Assembly: GCA_022787085.1 (NCBI GenBank)
Contig: JALFVE010000035.1
Location: 1 to 44,517 of the forward strand
Length of the DNA stretch: 44,517 nucleotides
Direction of reading: 5' to 3'
From: Oscillospiraceae bacterium
Lineage (GTDB): Bacteria > Bacillota > Clostridia > Oscillospirales > Ruminococcaceae
Shown: positions 33,303-42,397 of the stretch, in pieces
Layout of the letters: each line of letters starts with the position of its first letter
How positions within the stretch are numbered: position 1 is the first letter of the stretch
Notes under the pieces: generated by a model
What the model saw: the letters and a program-made list of their open reading frames with translations, nothing else
What the model was told of the DNA's origin: nothing
Databases searched by the model: none
Program-made: the position numbers and the translations under genes

Positions 33303-33772
33303 TATTTTCCGTTTCCGAGGATGGACATTGCACGATAGAGCTGCTCTAACAGCATTACTCTGGCAAGCTGGTGGGGGAAGGTCATGGGGGACATGGACAG
33401 CCTCATTGCGGCGGCGTTTTTTACCTTGTCCGACAGTCCGAAGGAGCTGCCGATAACTATGCTCAGTGAGCTTTTTCCCTCTACTCCGAATTTGTCCAGC
33501 TTCTTTGCAAGCTCCTCGCTGCTCAGCATTTTTCCCTCTATGCACATGGCTATGATAGTATCACCGGCTGCGGCGGCGAGTATGGTTTCCCCTTCGCTGT
33601 CAAGTGCTGTTTTTATCACCTTTTCCGACGGGGAATCGGGGAGGCGGTATTCGGGAAGCTCGGTTATTTTTATTTTACAGTAGGCTCCGAGCCGCTTTGT
33701 ATATTCGGCGCAGGCTTCTCTCAGATAGCTTTCCTTCAGCTTTCCTACGGTTATCAGATTTATATTGAACAT
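33293..33772 (-). CDS. rlmH: 23S rRNA pseudouridine(1915)-N3-methyltransferase
   Basis: The 159-residue SPOUT-fold protein has IGSSFGLSDKV (near residue 108) and the C-terminal knot PHQLARVMLLEQLYRA ending in GNGKYHK, all hallmarks of RlmH. It methylates pseudouridine 1915 in helix 69 of 23S rRNA. The length is normal. It lies 19 nt after the DUF1624 membrane protein gene and is probably co-transcribed with it. Confidence 0.94.
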   Translation of the reverse strand: MFNINLITVGKLKESYLREACAEYTKRLGAYCKIKITELPEYRLPDSPSEKVIKTALDSEGETILAAAAGDTIIAMCIEGKMLSSEELAKKLDKFGVEGKSSLSIVIGSSFGLSDKVKNAAAMRLSMSPMTFPHQLARVMLLEQLYRAMSILGNGKYHK

Positions 33773-33791
33773 TTTTATTTCCTTTCTCGGT

Positions 33792-34553
33792 TTACAGGAT
33801 CATTTCAAGTATCAGCAGCATTATGGGCTGATGTATGGCGTAGAAAATCAGGGAATGTCTGCCGATAAATTCAAGGGGCGGGCATTTCATTCGGTAGAAA
33901 AATTCGGGCAGCTTATGCTCATTAACGGGGATATGGAGCGCATAGCCCGTAAGAAACATGAATATGTACGGTATTATCGGAAAATAGTCGGCGCTGTAAA
34001 ATCCCTTTGAGGTTATTCCGATAGGGTAGAGGTAACTGCCTATTGCGGGAGCGGGGATGGCTATATCCGTTATGAAAAGATGTATCACGCTGCTATGGTG
34101 GAAGTCTTTGAACATTATCCACAGCAGGACGGAGGCTATGAGAAGCGGCTGCCATGGTATTTTATCAAGCAGGGGTCGGAGAAGCCCGCATATTGCCATT
34201 AAGGCTCCGAAACAGCTCAGCACTCCGAACACGATAAGCTCCGACGGCACAAAATACGATGTGACAAGGGTTATGAGAAAGCCGACGATATACAGAAATG
34301 CGCCCCGCTTTACGGGGTCCTTTGAATAACGGGTACACACGCCTGAGACGGCAAACAGCACCCACAGAAAACAGATATGTATGATCTCCGCTTCAGGCTC
34401 CATCGGCGTGATGGCACGGGGCAGCTCTATGTTATATATATAGCGCAGGTCAAACAGGAGATGATAGAGCATGACAAGTATCATGGCTCCTCCTCTCAGT
34501 ATATCAAGAGCGGATATACGCTCTCTTTTCGGGGCTTCGACGGCGGCTTGCAT
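33792..34553 (-). CDS. DUF1624 (heparan-alpha-glucosaminide N-acetyltransferase-like) membrane protein
   Basis: The 253-residue integral membrane protein has about seven hydrophobic helices. The N-terminal signature RISALDILRGGAMILVMLYH belongs to the HGSNAT/DUF1624 acyltransferase group, and a C-terminal FIGRHSLIFYAIHQP segment matches the same superfamily. It may acetylate an envelope glycan, as related proteins do, but the substrate is unknown. It is the first gene of a two-gene operon with rlmH, with a consensus promoter upstream. Confidence 0.82.
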   Translation of the reverse strand: MQAAVEAPKRERISALDILRGGAMILVMLYHLLFDLRYIYNIELPRAITPMEPEAEIIHICFLWVLFAVSGVCTRYSKDPVKRGAFLYIVGFLITLVTSYFVPSELIVFGVLSCFGALMAICGLLRPLLDKIPWQPLLIASVLLWIMFKDFHHSSVIHLFITDIAIPAPAIGSYLYPIGITSKGFYSADYFPIIPYIFMFLTGYALHIPVNEHKLPEFFYRMKCPPLEFIGRHSLIFYAIHQPIMLLILEMIL

Positions 34554-34588
34554 GGAAAGTCTCCTTTTCGGAAATTTTTTATAGTATG

Positions 34589-34617
34589 ATTATACTTTAT
34601 CGGCAGGAATATGTCAA
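34589..34617 (-). promoter_or_regulatory. Consensus sigma-A promoter of the DUF1624-rlmH operon
   Basis: On the minus strand TTGACA (34617-34612) and TATAAT (34594-34589) are 17 nt apart, about 36 nt before the start codon. Confidence 0.88.
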
Positions 34618-34744
34618 GCATTTGGAAAGGGTCGAGCGTATGTATGATATTATCAAGGGCGTTTGCGATGCGGCGTTTTTTGCGGCTGCGGTTCCGGTCT
34701 ATGGGGGATTTTTCCAATTTTTTGATTTCTGCTTATTAAAGCTC

Positions 34745-34773
34745 TTGCATTTGACGGATGAATGTGATATAAT
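34745..34773 (+). promoter_or_regulatory. Sigma-A promoter of proS
   Basis: TTGCAT (34745-34750) and TATAAT (34768-34773) are 17 nt apart. The transcript would carry a leader of about 145 nt with a small ORF at 34809-34886. The stretch 34620-34744 between this and the divergent promoter holds nothing else I recognise. Confidence 0.75.
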
Positions 34774-34808
34774 AAAAAAGTAATTTTACCCGAAAGGAGG
34801 CGGCGGTG

Positions 34809-34886
34809 ATGTCCGCAGGAATATTTTTTTATACCCGTCGGTTTCCCGAAAGGGTGCAGGGTGATTTTTATTTAACGGATTTTTGA
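34809..34886 (+). CDS. Putative 25-codon leader peptide upstream of proS
   Basis: AAAGGAGG (34793-34800) stands 8 nt before an ATG at 34809 that opens a 25-codon frame ([16 protein letters not shown]...), ending at TGA 34884-34886, 40 nt before the proS start. The ribosome site is stronger than that of many real genes in the window. The peptide has one Pro codon (CCC) followed by GAA AGG GTG. A weak GCGG/CCGC hairpin followed by a T run (34823-34830) overlaps its start. It could be a leader peptide or just a short protein gene; no homologue is known to me. Confidence 0.45.
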   Translation: MSAGIFFYTRRFPERVQGDFYLTDF

Positions 34887-34926
34887 GTTATACTATATAT
34901 TAAATATTAAAAGGAGATTTACCGCA

Positions 34927-36372
34927 ATGGCTAAGGATAATAAAAAAATGGTTGACGCCATTACCTCTATGGACGAGGATTTCGCTAAATGGTACACCGA
35001 CATATGCAAGAAGGCTGAGCTTGTTGAATACACAAGCGTTAAGGGCTGCATGGTCATAAGACCCTACGGATATGCTATCTGGGAGAATATTCAGAGGATT
35101 CTGGACGGTATGTTCAAGGCTACGGGTCATGAGAATGTTTGTATGCCCATGTTTATTCCCGAGAGCCTTTTACAGAAGGAAAAGGATCACGTTGAGGGCT
35201 TCGCTCCCGAGGTTGCCTGGGTCACTCACGGCGGCTCGGAAAAGCTGGAGGACAGACTTTGCGTTCGTCCTACCTCCGAGACTCTTTTCTGCGAGCATTA
35301 CTCTAATATCGTTCATTCCTACAGGGATCTTCCCAAGCTCTACAATCAGTGGGTAAGCGTGGTAAGATGGGAGAAAACTACCCGTCCCTTCCTCCGCTCA
35401 AGAGAGTTTTTATGGCAGGAGGGTCACACCATTCATGCTACTGCTGAGGAGGCTGTTGAGGAAACTGAGCGTATGCTGAACGTTTATGCGCAGTTCTGCG
35501 AGGAAAGCCTTGCTATGCCTGTTGTTAAGGGCAGAAAGACCGAGAGCGACAAGTTTGCGGGTGCGGTTTCCACTTATGCAATTGAGGCGCTTATGCATGA
35601 CGGAAAGGCTTTGCAGGCAGGTACCTCTCACTACTTCGGTGACGGCTTTGCTAAGGCTTTTGATATTATGTACACCGACAAGGAGAACAAGAAGGTTTAT
35701 CCTCATCAGACTTCATGGGGTGTTACAACCCGTCTTATCGGTGCGGTCATCATGACTCACGGCGATGATAACGGTCTGGTGCTGCCTCCTGCGGTGGCTC
35801 CCATTCAGGCTGTTATTGTTCCCGTACAGCAGTTCAAGGAGGGCGTTCTTGAAAAGGCTAACGAGATTGCCGAGGCTCTGAAGGCTGCGGGTATTCGTGT
35901 TAAGCTTGATGACAGCGACAACACTCCCGGCTGGAAATTTGCCGAGTATGAGATGAAGGGCGTTCCTGTCCGCATTGAGATCGGTCCCAAGGACATTGAG
36001 CAGAATCAGTGCGTTATCGTTACCCGTCACAACAGGGAGAAGAGCTTTGTTTCCATTGACGGTCTTGCAGATACCGTTAAGTCTAAGCTCACCGAGGTTC
36101 ATGACGGTCTTTACAAGGCGGCACTGGAAAATCGTGAGAGAAGGACCTATTCCTGCGTTACAATGGACGAGATATCCGAGGCTCTCGAAAAGAACGGCGA
36201 CGGCTTTATAAAGGCTATGTGGTGCGGCGAAGAAGCCTGCGAGGACGAGGTCAAGGAAAAGACAGGCGTTGGCTCAAGATGTATTCCCTTTGAGCAGGAG
36301 GCGCTTTCCGACAAGTGCGTTTGCTGCGGCAAGCCTGCTAAGCACATGGTTTACTGGGGCAAGGCTTATTGA
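34927..36372 (+). CDS. proS: Prolyl-tRNA synthetase, archaeal/eukaryal-type (ProS type 3)
   Basis: The 481-residue class II synthetase has motif 2 [22 protein letters not shown] (shown here as [10 protein letters not shown] near residue 162), motif 3 [17 protein letters not shown] near 277 and an anticodon-binding domain (about 295-400). The C-terminal zinc-like domain has CGEEAC and [10 protein letters not shown] and ends in Tyr, as in the short archaeal form. It lacks the editing insertion of the long bacterial ProRS. AAAGGAG lies 10 nt before the ATG. A structured leader with a small ORF precedes it. Confidence 0.94.
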   Translation: MAKDNKKMVDAITSMDEDFAKWYTDICKKAELVEYTSVKGCMVIRPYGYAIWENIQRILDGMFKATGHENVCMPMFIPESLLQKEKDHVEGFAPEVAWVTHGGSEKLEDRLCVRPTSETLFCEHYSNIVHSYRDLPKLYNQWVSVVRWEKTTRPFLRSREFLWQEGHTIHATAEEAVEETERMLNVYAQFCEESLAMPVVKGRKTESDKFAGAVSTYAIEALMHDGKALQAGTSHYFGDGFAKAFDIMYTDKENKKVYPHQTSWGVTTRLIGAVIMTHGDDNGLVLPPAVAPIQAVIVPVQQFKEGVLEKANEIAEALKAAGIRVKLDDSDNTPGWKFAEYEMKGVPVRIEIGPKDIEQNQCVIVTRHNREKSFVSIDGLADTVKSKLTEVHDGLYKAALENRERRTYSCVTMDEISEALEKNGDGFIKAMWCGEEACEDEVKEKTGVGSRCIPFEQEALSDKCVCCGKPAKHMVYWGKAY

Positions 36373-36443
36373 TTTTATTCCTGTAAATTTTCGGGCTGCT
36401 GCATTTCTGCGGCAGCCTCACTTATAATAAGGATGTGGCGGTT

Positions 36444-37046
36444 ATGATGGATATTACCGAATATATCAGGGATTTCGACTGCGAGCCTGAGGACGAATAC
36501 GATGACGCTCTGGCTTTTGCACTGAAAAAGTGGATCGCTGACATGATAAACAGTATTCCCGAGAATGGCGTTTATGCGGCGGCGGTCTGCTTTCAGATGA
36601 GCCTTGACGAAAAAGACAGATGGCAGGCGGACGCTTCCTTTGCTTACAACACCGAGGATTATCTTGCGGCTCACAGGGATGGCAATCCTGAGGCTAAGTG
36701 GAATCACTGCGCTTGGAAAGAGGATTATTTTGCAAATGCCGACGACTCCGAGGCGGTGCGCGGCTGCGTTAAAATGTGGCTTCAGTTCAAGGATTTCGAC
36801 GTCGAGGATGAGGAATTTGACGAGGAGGAGGTCGTTTACAGCTTCTTCGGCTGCGCTGTCAAGGCGGTGAGAGAGCTGAAAAGGGACGGAATTTTCCTTG
36901 AGAGGTTCGGTAAGGATATTCCTGTGCTTATGCTCTGGGGACTTGAATATCCCGAGGAAAATGCGCTTTTTTCCGCTGCGGCTAATGATATTTCTCTTCT
37001 TGACAGGGATTTCTTTGAGATGTGCGGCTGTCGCTTCCCTAAATAA
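36444..37046 (+). CDS. Uncharacterised acidic protein, DUF4303-like
   Basis: The 200-residue acidic soluble protein starts with MMDITEY. It contains YNTEDYL, an AKWNHCAWKEDYFAN segment and an LLWGLEYPEE-like C-terminal block, which together recall DUF4303 proteins often seen near toxin-immunity genes; that resemblance is tentative. No toxin partner is present. Start candidates are GTG 36435 and ATG 36444 or 36447; AAGG lies 11 nt before 36444. A GGCTGC/GCAGCC hairpin without a T tract lies between proS and this gene, so limited readthrough from proS is possible. Confidence 0.6.
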   Translation: MMDITEYIRDFDCEPEDEYDDALAFALKKWIADMINSIPENGVYAAAVCFQMSLDEKDRWQADASFAYNTEDYLAAHRDGNPEAKWNHCAWKEDYFANADDSEAVRGCVKMWLQFKDFDVEDEEFDEEEVVYSFFGCAVKAVRELKRDGIFLERFGKDIPVLMLWGLEYPEENALFSAAANDISLLDRDFFEMCGCRFPK

Positions 37047-37124
37047 TAAGCAGATTTGTGAAAAATGCATAAATTAGTGTGAAAAATATAAGGTAAATTC
37101 TATATCCCAGTTTTGACAAAATAC

Positions 37125-37153
37125 TTGCAAAACGGGGAAAAGTATGTTATAAT
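37125..37153 (+). promoter_or_regulatory. Sigma-A promoter of the S10 ribosomal protein operon
   Basis: TTGCAA (37125-37130) and TATAAT (37148-37153) are 17 nt apart. A TTGACA at 37113 is too far (29 nt) to pair with this -10. Transcription starts near 37160, leaving a leader of about 330 nt before rpsJ. Confidence 0.8.
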
Positions 37154-37159
37154 ACTTCT

Positions 37160-37492
37160 TGCGTGACTGCGAATGATATGCGATGAAGCGGAAGGTTGCT
37201 TGCGGTTTGTAAGGGAATTTCCGCAGAGTATGTCCGATTTAAAACCGGGCGGCTGTAATACCGAACACAGTTTGTGTCTCAAACCACAGGCGTTTTCGTC
37301 TGCAGGTGAGCATTTTGTGTGCTTGCGGCAACCCGAGGACATTTTTTTGATGTTTTTCGGGATTTTTTTATGTCGTTTATCACGAAACGCACGGCGGCGT
37401 GTGATGATTTTTACTGCTGATGTGCGCGGATACAGATAAAAATTGGGTGTTGCAAACTCGTCCCCATCAAATAATTTCAGGAGGCGATTTTA
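37160..37492 (+). promoter_or_regulatory. Structured leader of the S10 operon
   Basis: The leader holds a GCGGAA/TTCCGC stem-loop (37188-37224 region), an ACAC/GTGT hairpin near 37264-37278, a hairpin near 37283-37307, a full terminator (37332-37369) and then an ATCAC/GTGAT stem enclosing ACGC-ACGGCG-GCGT (37379-37405). A GGAGG ribosome site precedes rpsJ. The arrangement suggests control by premature termination. The ACGCACGGCGGCGT element recurs before rplN at 42999-43012. I do not recognise a described leader class. Confidence 0.6.
37332..37369 (+). terminator. Terminator inside the S10 operon leader
   Basis: CCCGAGGACAT (from 37332) pairs with ATGTTTTTCGGG (to 37361) with one bulge, followed by ATTTTTTT. 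It lies 123 nt before the rpsJ start, so most transcripts may end here unless an anti-terminator forms. Confidence 0.75.
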
Positions 37493-37807
37493 ATGGCAGT
37501 CAATGAAAAAATCAGAATCAAGATCAAGGGTTATGATCACGCCGTTGTTGATGCAGCAGCTGCTAAGATAGTTGATGCGGCTAAGCGCAGCGGTGCAAGA
37601 GTTTCCGGTCCTATCCCCCTTCCCACAGACAAGGAGATCGTTACTATTCTCCGTGCTGTGCATAAGTACAAGGATAGCCGTGAGCAGTTCGAGATGAGAA
37701 CTCACAAGAGACTTATCGACGTTCTCAGACCTACTGCTAAGACCACCGAGGCTCTTCAGGGTCTTGAGCTTCCCGCAGGCGTTGACATCGTTATGGAAAT
37801 TAAGTAA
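37493..37807 (+). CDS. rpsJ: 30S ribosomal protein S10
   Basis: The 104-residue protein has [20 protein letters not shown] at the start and [10 protein letters not shown] and [15 protein letters not shown] later, typical of S10, which sits in the 30S head and doubles as NusE in transcription anti-termination. GGAGG lies 7 nt before the ATG. It is the first gene of the S10-spc cluster. Confidence 0.97.
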   Translation: MAVNEKIRIKIKGYDHAVVDAAAAKIVDAAKRSGARVSGPIPLPTDKEIVTILRAVHKYKDSREQFEMRTHKRLIDVLRPTAKTTEALQGLELPAGVDIVMEIK

Positions 37808-37821
37808 TCCGATTTCCTTCG

Positions 37822-37876
37822 GGCGACCGAAAAGATGTCAGGAAATGTGGGGTCAATGTTGACGGATACCGTCAAC
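37822..37876 (+). other. Two hairpins in the rpsJ-rplC gap
   Basis: TTCGG-GCGA-CCGAA, a GNRA-type tetraloop hairpin near 37817-37830, is followed by GTTGACGG-ATA-CCGTCAAC (37858-37876), an 8-bp stem. Neither has a T tract, so they are not terminators. They may be processing or protein-binding sites in the polycistronic mRNA. Confidence 0.55.
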
Positions 37877-37901
37877 CAATAACCTATAGGGAGGAAAAAA
37901 T

Positions 37902-38537
37902 ATGACAAAGGCAATCATCGGTAAGAAAATCGGTATGACACAGATTTTCGATGAGGCAGGAAAGGTTATTCCTGTTACCGTTGTTGAAGCCGGCCCCTGC
38001 GTTGTTGTTCAGAAGAAGACCGTTGAAAATGACGGCTACAGCGCAGTTCAGTGCGGTTTCGGCGACATCAGGGAGAAGCTCGTCAACAAGCCTGTAAAGG
38101 GTCACTTTGCTAAGGCTGACGTTGCTCTCAAGAGAACCCTCAAGGAGTTCAGACTCGACAATGCTGAGTCTCTCAATGTGGGCGACGTTCTGAAGGCTGA
38201 CACCTTCGAGGTAGGCGACATCGTTGATGTATGCGGTACTTCTAAGGGTAAGGGCTTCCAGGGCACTATCAAGAGAAACAATAACGCTAGACTTAAGGAA
38301 ACTCACGGTACAGGTCCTGTTCACAGACATGCAGGATCAATGGGCGCGTGCTCCTCACCCTCCAGAATCTTCAAGGGCAAGGCTCTTCCCGGACATATGG
38401 GCGCTGAGAGAGTTACCGTTCAGAACCTTGAGATCGTTAAGATCGACGCTGAAAACAATCTTATCGCAGTAAAGGGCGCTATCCCCGGCCCCAAGAACGG
38501 TATCGTTACTATCGTTGACTGCGTTAAGAAGGCTTAA
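37902..38537 (+). CDS. rplC: 50S ribosomal protein L3
   Basis: The 211-residue protein begins [19 protein letters not shown] and has the conserved loop [21 protein letters not shown] that reaches toward the peptidyl transferase centre, and [23 protein letters not shown] lies 8 nt before the ATG. Confidence 0.97.
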   Translation: MTKAIIGKKIGMTQIFDEAGKVIPVTVVEAGPCVVVQKKTVENDGYSAVQCGFGDIREKLVNKPVKGHFAKADVALKRTLKEFRLDNAESLNVGDVLKADTFEVGDIVDVCGTSKGKGFQGTIKRNNNARLKETHGTGPVHRHAGSMGACSSPSRIFKGKALPGHMGAERVTVQNLEIVKIDAENNLIAVKGAIPGPKNGIVTIVDCVKKA

Positions 38538-38555
38538 TGGAAGGAGGAAGCAATA

Positions 38556-39179
38556 ATGCCTAATATTAAGGTTATGGATATGACAGGTAATGAGGTTTCC
38601 ACCATTGAGCTGTCAGATGCAATCTTCGGTATTACTCCCAATGTGCCTGCTATGCACACTATGGTTGTTAATTACCTTGCTAATCAGAGACAGGGCACAC
38701 AGTCCACTCTTACTCGTACTGAGGTAAGCGGCGGCGGAAGAAAGCCCTGGAGACAGAAGGGCACAGGCCATGCAAGACAGGGCTCTACCCGTGCTCCCCA
38801 GTGGACACACGGCGGCGTTGCTCTCGGCCCCAAGCCCAGAAGCTATCGTTTCACCGTTAACAAGAAGCTCAGAAGACTTGCTATGAAGTCTGCTCTTTCT
38901 TCTAAGGTTCTTTCCGGTGATATGATCGTTCTCGACAATATCACTATGAACGAATTCAAGACCAAGGATATGGTTAAGATGCTCGGCGCTGTCGGCGCTC
39001 AGGGCAAGGCTCTCATTGTTATGCCTGAGGTTGATGCCAAGGTTATCAAGAGTGCTGCCAATATCCCCGGTGTCAAGACCGCTCTCGTAAACACTATCAA
39101 TGTTTACGATATCCTCAACTACGACAAGTTCGTTGTTGTTAAGGATGCGGTTGCTAAAATTGAGGAGGTGTATGCATAA
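38556..39179 (+). CDS. rplD: 50S ribosomal protein L4
   Basis: The 207-residue protein has the extended loop [33 protein letters not shown] (key part [14 protein letters not shown]) that lines the exit tunnel. L4 represses its own operon in enterobacteria; whether it acts on the leader here is unknown. The stop overlaps the rplW start by 1 nt (TAATG). Confidence 0.97.
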   Translation: MPNIKVMDMTGNEVSTIELSDAIFGITPNVPAMHTMVVNYLANQRQGTQSTLTRTEVSGGGRKPWRQKGTGHARQGSTRAPQWTHGGVALGPKPRSYRFTVNKKLRRLAMKSALSSKVLSGDMIVLDNITMNEFKTKDMVKMLGAVGAQGKALIVMPEVDAKVIKSAANIPGVKTALVNTINVYDILNYDKFVVVKDAVAKIEEVYA

Positions 39180-39469
39180 TGACTGCACAGGACATCGTTA
39201 TCAAGCCCATCATCACCGAAAAGAGCATGGGCGGTCTGCAGGAAAACAAGTACACTTTCAAGGTTGCTAAGAACGCTAACAAGATCGAGATCGCTAAGGC
39301 TGTTGAAGAGCTTTTCGGCGTTCAGGTCGCAAGCGTTAACACCATGAACGTGAGAGGAAGAGCTAAGAGAGTCGGCATGAACAGAGGCGTTACTCCCTCC
39401 TGGAAAAAGGCTATAGTTACTCTCAAGGAAGGCTCCAAGACCATCGAGTTCTTCGATGGCATGATGTGA
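39179..39469 (+). CDS. rplW: 50S ribosomal protein L23
   Basis: The 96-residue protein has [11 protein letters not shown]-like and [19 protein letters not shown] segments, typical of L23, which sits at the tunnel exit and contacts trigger factor and SRP. It is coupled to rplD by a 1-nt overlap. Confidence 0.96.
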   Translation: MTAQDIVIKPIITEKSMGGLQENKYTFKVAKNANKIEIAKAVEELFGVQVASVNTMNVRGRAKRVGMNRGVTPSWKKAIVTLKEGSKTIEFFDGMM

Positions 39470-39473
39470 TCCA

Positions 39474-39500
39474 TTTTACGGATCTGTCATTTCCGTAAAA
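39474..39500 (+). other. Hairpin in the rplW-rplB gap
   Basis: TTTTACGG (39474-39481) and CCGTAAAA (39493-39500) pair perfectly and can extend through TCC/GGA beyond an A.C mismatch. A second weaker AAGGC/GCCTT pairing follows near 39514-39542. The 104-nt gap is otherwise empty and contains no T tract. Confidence 0.55.
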
Positions 39501-39573
39501 CGGAATGTATGGAAGGCGCCTTTATAAATGGCAATTGCCTTTCGCAAAACCACTTTAAGGAGTTGAAATCACA

Positions 39574-40407
39574 ATGGCTATCAAGTCATATAAGCCTACG
39601 TCCCCTTCAAGACGTCAGATGACTGTTACCGACTACAGCGAGCTCTCCAAGGTCGCTCCCGAAAAGAGCCTCCTCGCTCCTCTCGATAAGAAGGCAGGAA
39701 GAAACAGCTACGGTCGTATCACTGTTCGTCACAGAGGCGGCGGAAACAGAAGAAAATACAGAATCATCGATTTCAAGAGAGACAAGCAGGGCATGAATGC
39801 TACTGTTATGACTCTTGAGTACGATCCCAACAGAAGCGCTTTCATCGCTCTCGTTCAGTACGAGGACGGCGAGAAGAGATATATAATCGCTCCCTACGGT
39901 CTTAAGGTAGGCGACGTTATCAGAGCAGGCTCCGATGCTGATATCAAGCCCGGCAACGCTCTCAAGCTCGGCGATATCCCTGTTGGTACCTTCATTCACA
40001 ACCTTGAGCTTTATCCCGGCAAGGGCGCTCAGCTCGTCAGATCTGCCGGCAATATGGCTCAGCTTATGGGTAAGGAAGAGGATTACGCTCTCGTAAGACT
40101 TCCTTCCGGTGAGATGAGAAAGATCGCTATCGGCTGCATGGCCACTATCGGTCAGGTCGGCAATATCGATCACGAGAACGTTAACCTCGGTAAGGCAGGA
40201 CGTACTCGTCACAAGGGCATCAGACCTACTGTTCGCGGTTCTGTTATGAACCCCTGCGATCACCCCCACGGCAGTGGTGAAGGTAAGTCTCCTGTCGGCC
40301 GTCCCGGTCCTGTTACTCCTTGGGGCAAGCCCGCTCTCGGTTACAAGACAAGAGCTACTCACAACCGTTCCGATAAGTTCATCGTTAAGAGAAGAAACGG
40401 CAAGTAA
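39574..40407 (+). CDS. rplB: 50S ribosomal protein L2
   Basis: The 277-residue protein has [21 protein letters not shown]-type RNA-binding core, the [18 protein letters not shown] loop with the conserved His needed for peptidyl transfer assembly, and a basic C-terminus. AAGGAG lies about 9 nt before the ATG. Confidence 0.97.
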   Translation: MAIKSYKPTSPSRRQMTVTDYSELSKVAPEKSLLAPLDKKAGRNSYGRITVRHRGGGNRRKYRIIDFKRDKQGMNATVMTLEYDPNRSAFIALVQYEDGEKRYIIAPYGLKVGDVIRAGSDADIKPGNALKLGDIPVGTFIHNLELYPGKGAQLVRSAGNMAQLMGKEEDYALVRLPSGEMRKIAIGCMATIGQVGNIDHENVNLGKAGRTRHKGIRPTVRGSVMNPCDHPHGSGEGKSPVGRPGPVTPWGKPALGYKTRATHNRSDKFIVKRRNGK

Positions 40408-40473
40408 TTGCCTGCGATTCAGATTCGCTTCTTAACACTTCAAAATATTTTATTATACTCATAGGATTCGTAA

Positions 40474-40528
40474 AGAGGAGATTGTTGATTTTGTCCCTCA
40501 CGGGCAAAATCAACAGAATCTTGCCTCT
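40474..40528 (+). other. Long hairpin between rplB and rpsS
   Basis: The continuous 20-nt arm 40474-40493 pairs with 40505-40528 (AGAGG/CCTCT, AGATT/AATCT, GTTGATTTTG/CAAAATCAAC) with two 2-nt bulges on the 3' side, topped by CCC-TCAC-GGG. No T tract follows, so it is not a terminator. It ends about 26 nt before rpsS and could be a protein-binding, processing or mobile palindromic element. Confidence 0.65.
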
Positions 40529-40554
40529 AAACATCTGAGAGGGGAGGAAAACCA

Positions 40555-40836
40555 ATGAGCAGAAGTATCAAGAAGGGACCTTACGTTCAGGAGGTTCTTT
40601 TAAAGAGAGTTATTGCCATGAATGAGGCCGGCGAAAAGAAGGTTCTCAAGACATGGAGCAGATCCTCAACTATTTTCCCTGATTTCGTAGGACACACTTT
40701 CGCTGTTCACGACGGCAGAAAGCACGTTCCCGTTTATGTTACTGAGGATATGGTAGGTCACAAGCTCGGTGAGTTCGCACCTACAAGAACATTTAAGGGC
40801 CACGCAGGCTCCAAGACATCCAACAACGGCAAGTAA
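40555..40836 (+). CDS. rpsS: 30S ribosomal protein S19
   Basis: The 93-residue protein begins [10 protein letters not shown] and has [26 protein letters not shown]-type core and [15 protein letters not shown], all typical of S19 in the 30S head. GGGGAGG lies 7 nt before the ATG. Confidence 0.97.
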   Translation: MSRSIKKGPYVQEVLLKRVIAMNEAGEKKVLKTWSRSSTIFPDFVGHTFAVHDGRKHVPVYVTEDMVGHKLGEFAPTRTFKGHAGSKTSNNGK

Positions 40837-40857
40837 GGCAGAGAGGAGAAGATTTTA

Positions 40858-41193
40858 ATGGAAGCAAGAGCACATCTTACCAATGCTCGCATAGCGCCCA
40901 GAAAGGTTCAGATCGTTCTCGACCTTATCAGAGGCAAGGACGTTGAAACCGCTATGGCGATTTTAAAGTATACACCTAAGTCTGCCTGTGAATACCTGGA
41001 GAAGCTTCTGAAGTCTGCGGTTGCAAATGCTGAGAATAACTTCGGTCTCAATAAGGAGAACCTTATCGTTTCCGAATGCTACGTTTGCCCCGGACCTATC
41101 ATGAAGCGCATCATGCCTCGTGCACAGGGCAGAGCTTTCCGCATCAACAAGAGAACTTCCAACGTTACTCTCGTTGTAGCTGAAAAAGAATAA
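40858..41193 (+). CDS. rplV: 50S ribosomal protein L22
   Basis: The 111-residue protein has [19 protein letters not shown] at the start and the tunnel hairpin [18 protein letters not shown]. The length is normal. It follows rpsS after 21 nt. Confidence 0.97.
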   Translation: MEARAHLTNARIAPRKVQIVLDLIRGKDVETAMAILKYTPKSACEYLEKLLKSAVANAENNFGLNKENLIVSECYVCPGPIMKRIMPRAQGRAFRINKRTSNVTLVVAEKE

Positions 41194-41213
41194 GTCGAAA
41201 GAGGAGGTAAATT

Positions 41214-41975
41214 ATGGGACAGAAAGTTAATCCCCATGGTCTGCGCGTTGGCGTAATCAAGGATTGGGATTCCCGTTGGTTTGCAAACAAGGCCGCTTTC
41301 GGCGATACACTTGTTGAGGACTATAACGTTCGTAATTTCATTAAGAAGAGCCTTAAAGACGCAGGCGTTCCTAAGGTTGAGATCGAAAGATTTGCAGGCA
41401 AAGTCAGAATCCACGTTTACTGCGCTAAGCCCGGTATCGTTATCGGACGCGGCGGTGAAAATATTGAAAAGCTCCGTCTCTCTGTTGAGAAGATGATGGG
41501 CAAGTCTGTTTACATCAACATCGTTGAGGTTAAGCAGCCTGATCTCGATTCTACTCTCGTTGCTGAGAACATCGCTGCTCAGCTCGAAAACCGTGTTTCC
41601 TACAGACGTGCTATGAAGCAGGCTATCGGTCGTGCTATGAAGCTCGGTGCCAAGGGTATCAAGGTCAGAGTCGGCGGCCGTCTCGCAGGCGCCGAGATCG
41701 CAAGAAGCGAGACTTATCACGAGGGTACTATTCCCCTTCAGACTATCCGTGCTGACATCGACTACGGCTTCGCTGAGGCTCACACAACCTACGGCCGTCT
41801 CGGTATCAAGGTTTGGATCTACAAGGGTGAGATCCTCAAGGGTGAGGCTTCCGCTGCAAGAGTTAACAAGGCTCCCGCTGAAAAGCCCGAGAGAAAGCGC
41901 CGCAGCAATGACGGCAGAAAGCGTGAGGGCGGTTACAGACCCCGTGCTAATAAGAACGAAGGAGGTAATGCATAA
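41214..41975 (+). CDS. rpsC: 30S ribosomal protein S3
   Basis: The 253-residue protein starts [20 protein letters not shown], has a KH domain with [12 protein letters not shown], and a C-terminal domain with [16 protein letters not shown] basic tail of about 40 residues ([16 protein letters not shown]) is longer than in E. coli, a common Gram-positive feature. Its stop overlaps the rplP start by 1 nt. Confidence 0.97.
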   Translation: MGQKVNPHGLRVGVIKDWDSRWFANKAAFGDTLVEDYNVRNFIKKSLKDAGVPKVEIERFAGKVRIHVYCAKPGIVIGRGGENIEKLRLSVEKMMGKSVYINIVEVKQPDLDSTLVAENIAAQLENRVSYRRAMKQAIGRAMKLGAKGIKVRVGGRLAGAEIARSETYHEGTIPLQTIRADIDYGFAEAHTTYGRLGIKVWIYKGEILKGEASAARVNKAPAEKPERKRRSNDGRKREGGYRPRANKNEGGNA

Positions 41976-42397
41976 TGCTGCTTCCAAAGAGAGTTAAGTA
42001 TAGAAGAGTTCAGAGAGGCAGAATGACCGGTAAGGCTCTGAGAGGAAACAAGGTTTCCAACGGCGATTTCGGTCTGCAGGCTCTTGAGCCCGCTTGGATC
42101 ACCTCTAATCAGATCGAGGCTGCCCGTATCGCTATGACTCGTTACATCAAGCGTGGCGGTCAGGTTTGGATCAAGATTTTCCCCGACAAGCCCATCACTG
42201 AGAAGCCCGCTGAAACTCGAATGGGTTCCGGTAAGGGTTCTCCCGAATACTGGGTTGCTGTTGTTAAGCCCGGCAGAGTTCTCTTTGAGATCGCCGGCGT
42301 TCCCGAGGAGACTGCAAGAGAGGCTATGCGTCTCGCTATGCACAAGCTCCCCATCAAGTGCAAGTTTATAACTAAGGAAGAGGAGGCGAGCAACTAA
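41975..42397 (+). CDS. rplP: 50S ribosomal protein L16
   Basis: The 140-residue protein starts [21 protein letters not shown]-like and has [20 protein letters not shown], which contacts tRNA near the A site. GAAGGAGG lies just before the start inside rpsC. The stop overlaps the rpmC start by 1 nt. Confidence 0.97.
   Translation: MLLPKRVKYRRVQRGRMTGKALRGNKVSNGDFGLQALEPAWITSNQIEAARIAMTRYIKRGGQVWIKIFPDKPITEKPAETRMGSGKGSPEYWVAVVKPGRVLFEIAGVPEETAREAMRLAMHKLPIKCKFITKEEEASN

Noticed and set aside
34586-34783. 65-codon plus-strand frame between the divergent promoters before proS
   Set aside because: It overlaps both promoters and has no ribosome site or recognisable protein features.
34774-34926. 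T-box riboswitch before proS
   Set aside because: AGGGTGCAGGG at about 34851 only partly resembles the T-box core AGGGTGGNACCGCG, and there is no terminator/antiterminator pair or specifier stem.
37113-37118. TTGACA upstream of the S10 operon -10 box
   Set aside because: It lies 29 nt from TATAAT, too far; TTGCAA at 37125 gives the correct 17-nt spacing.
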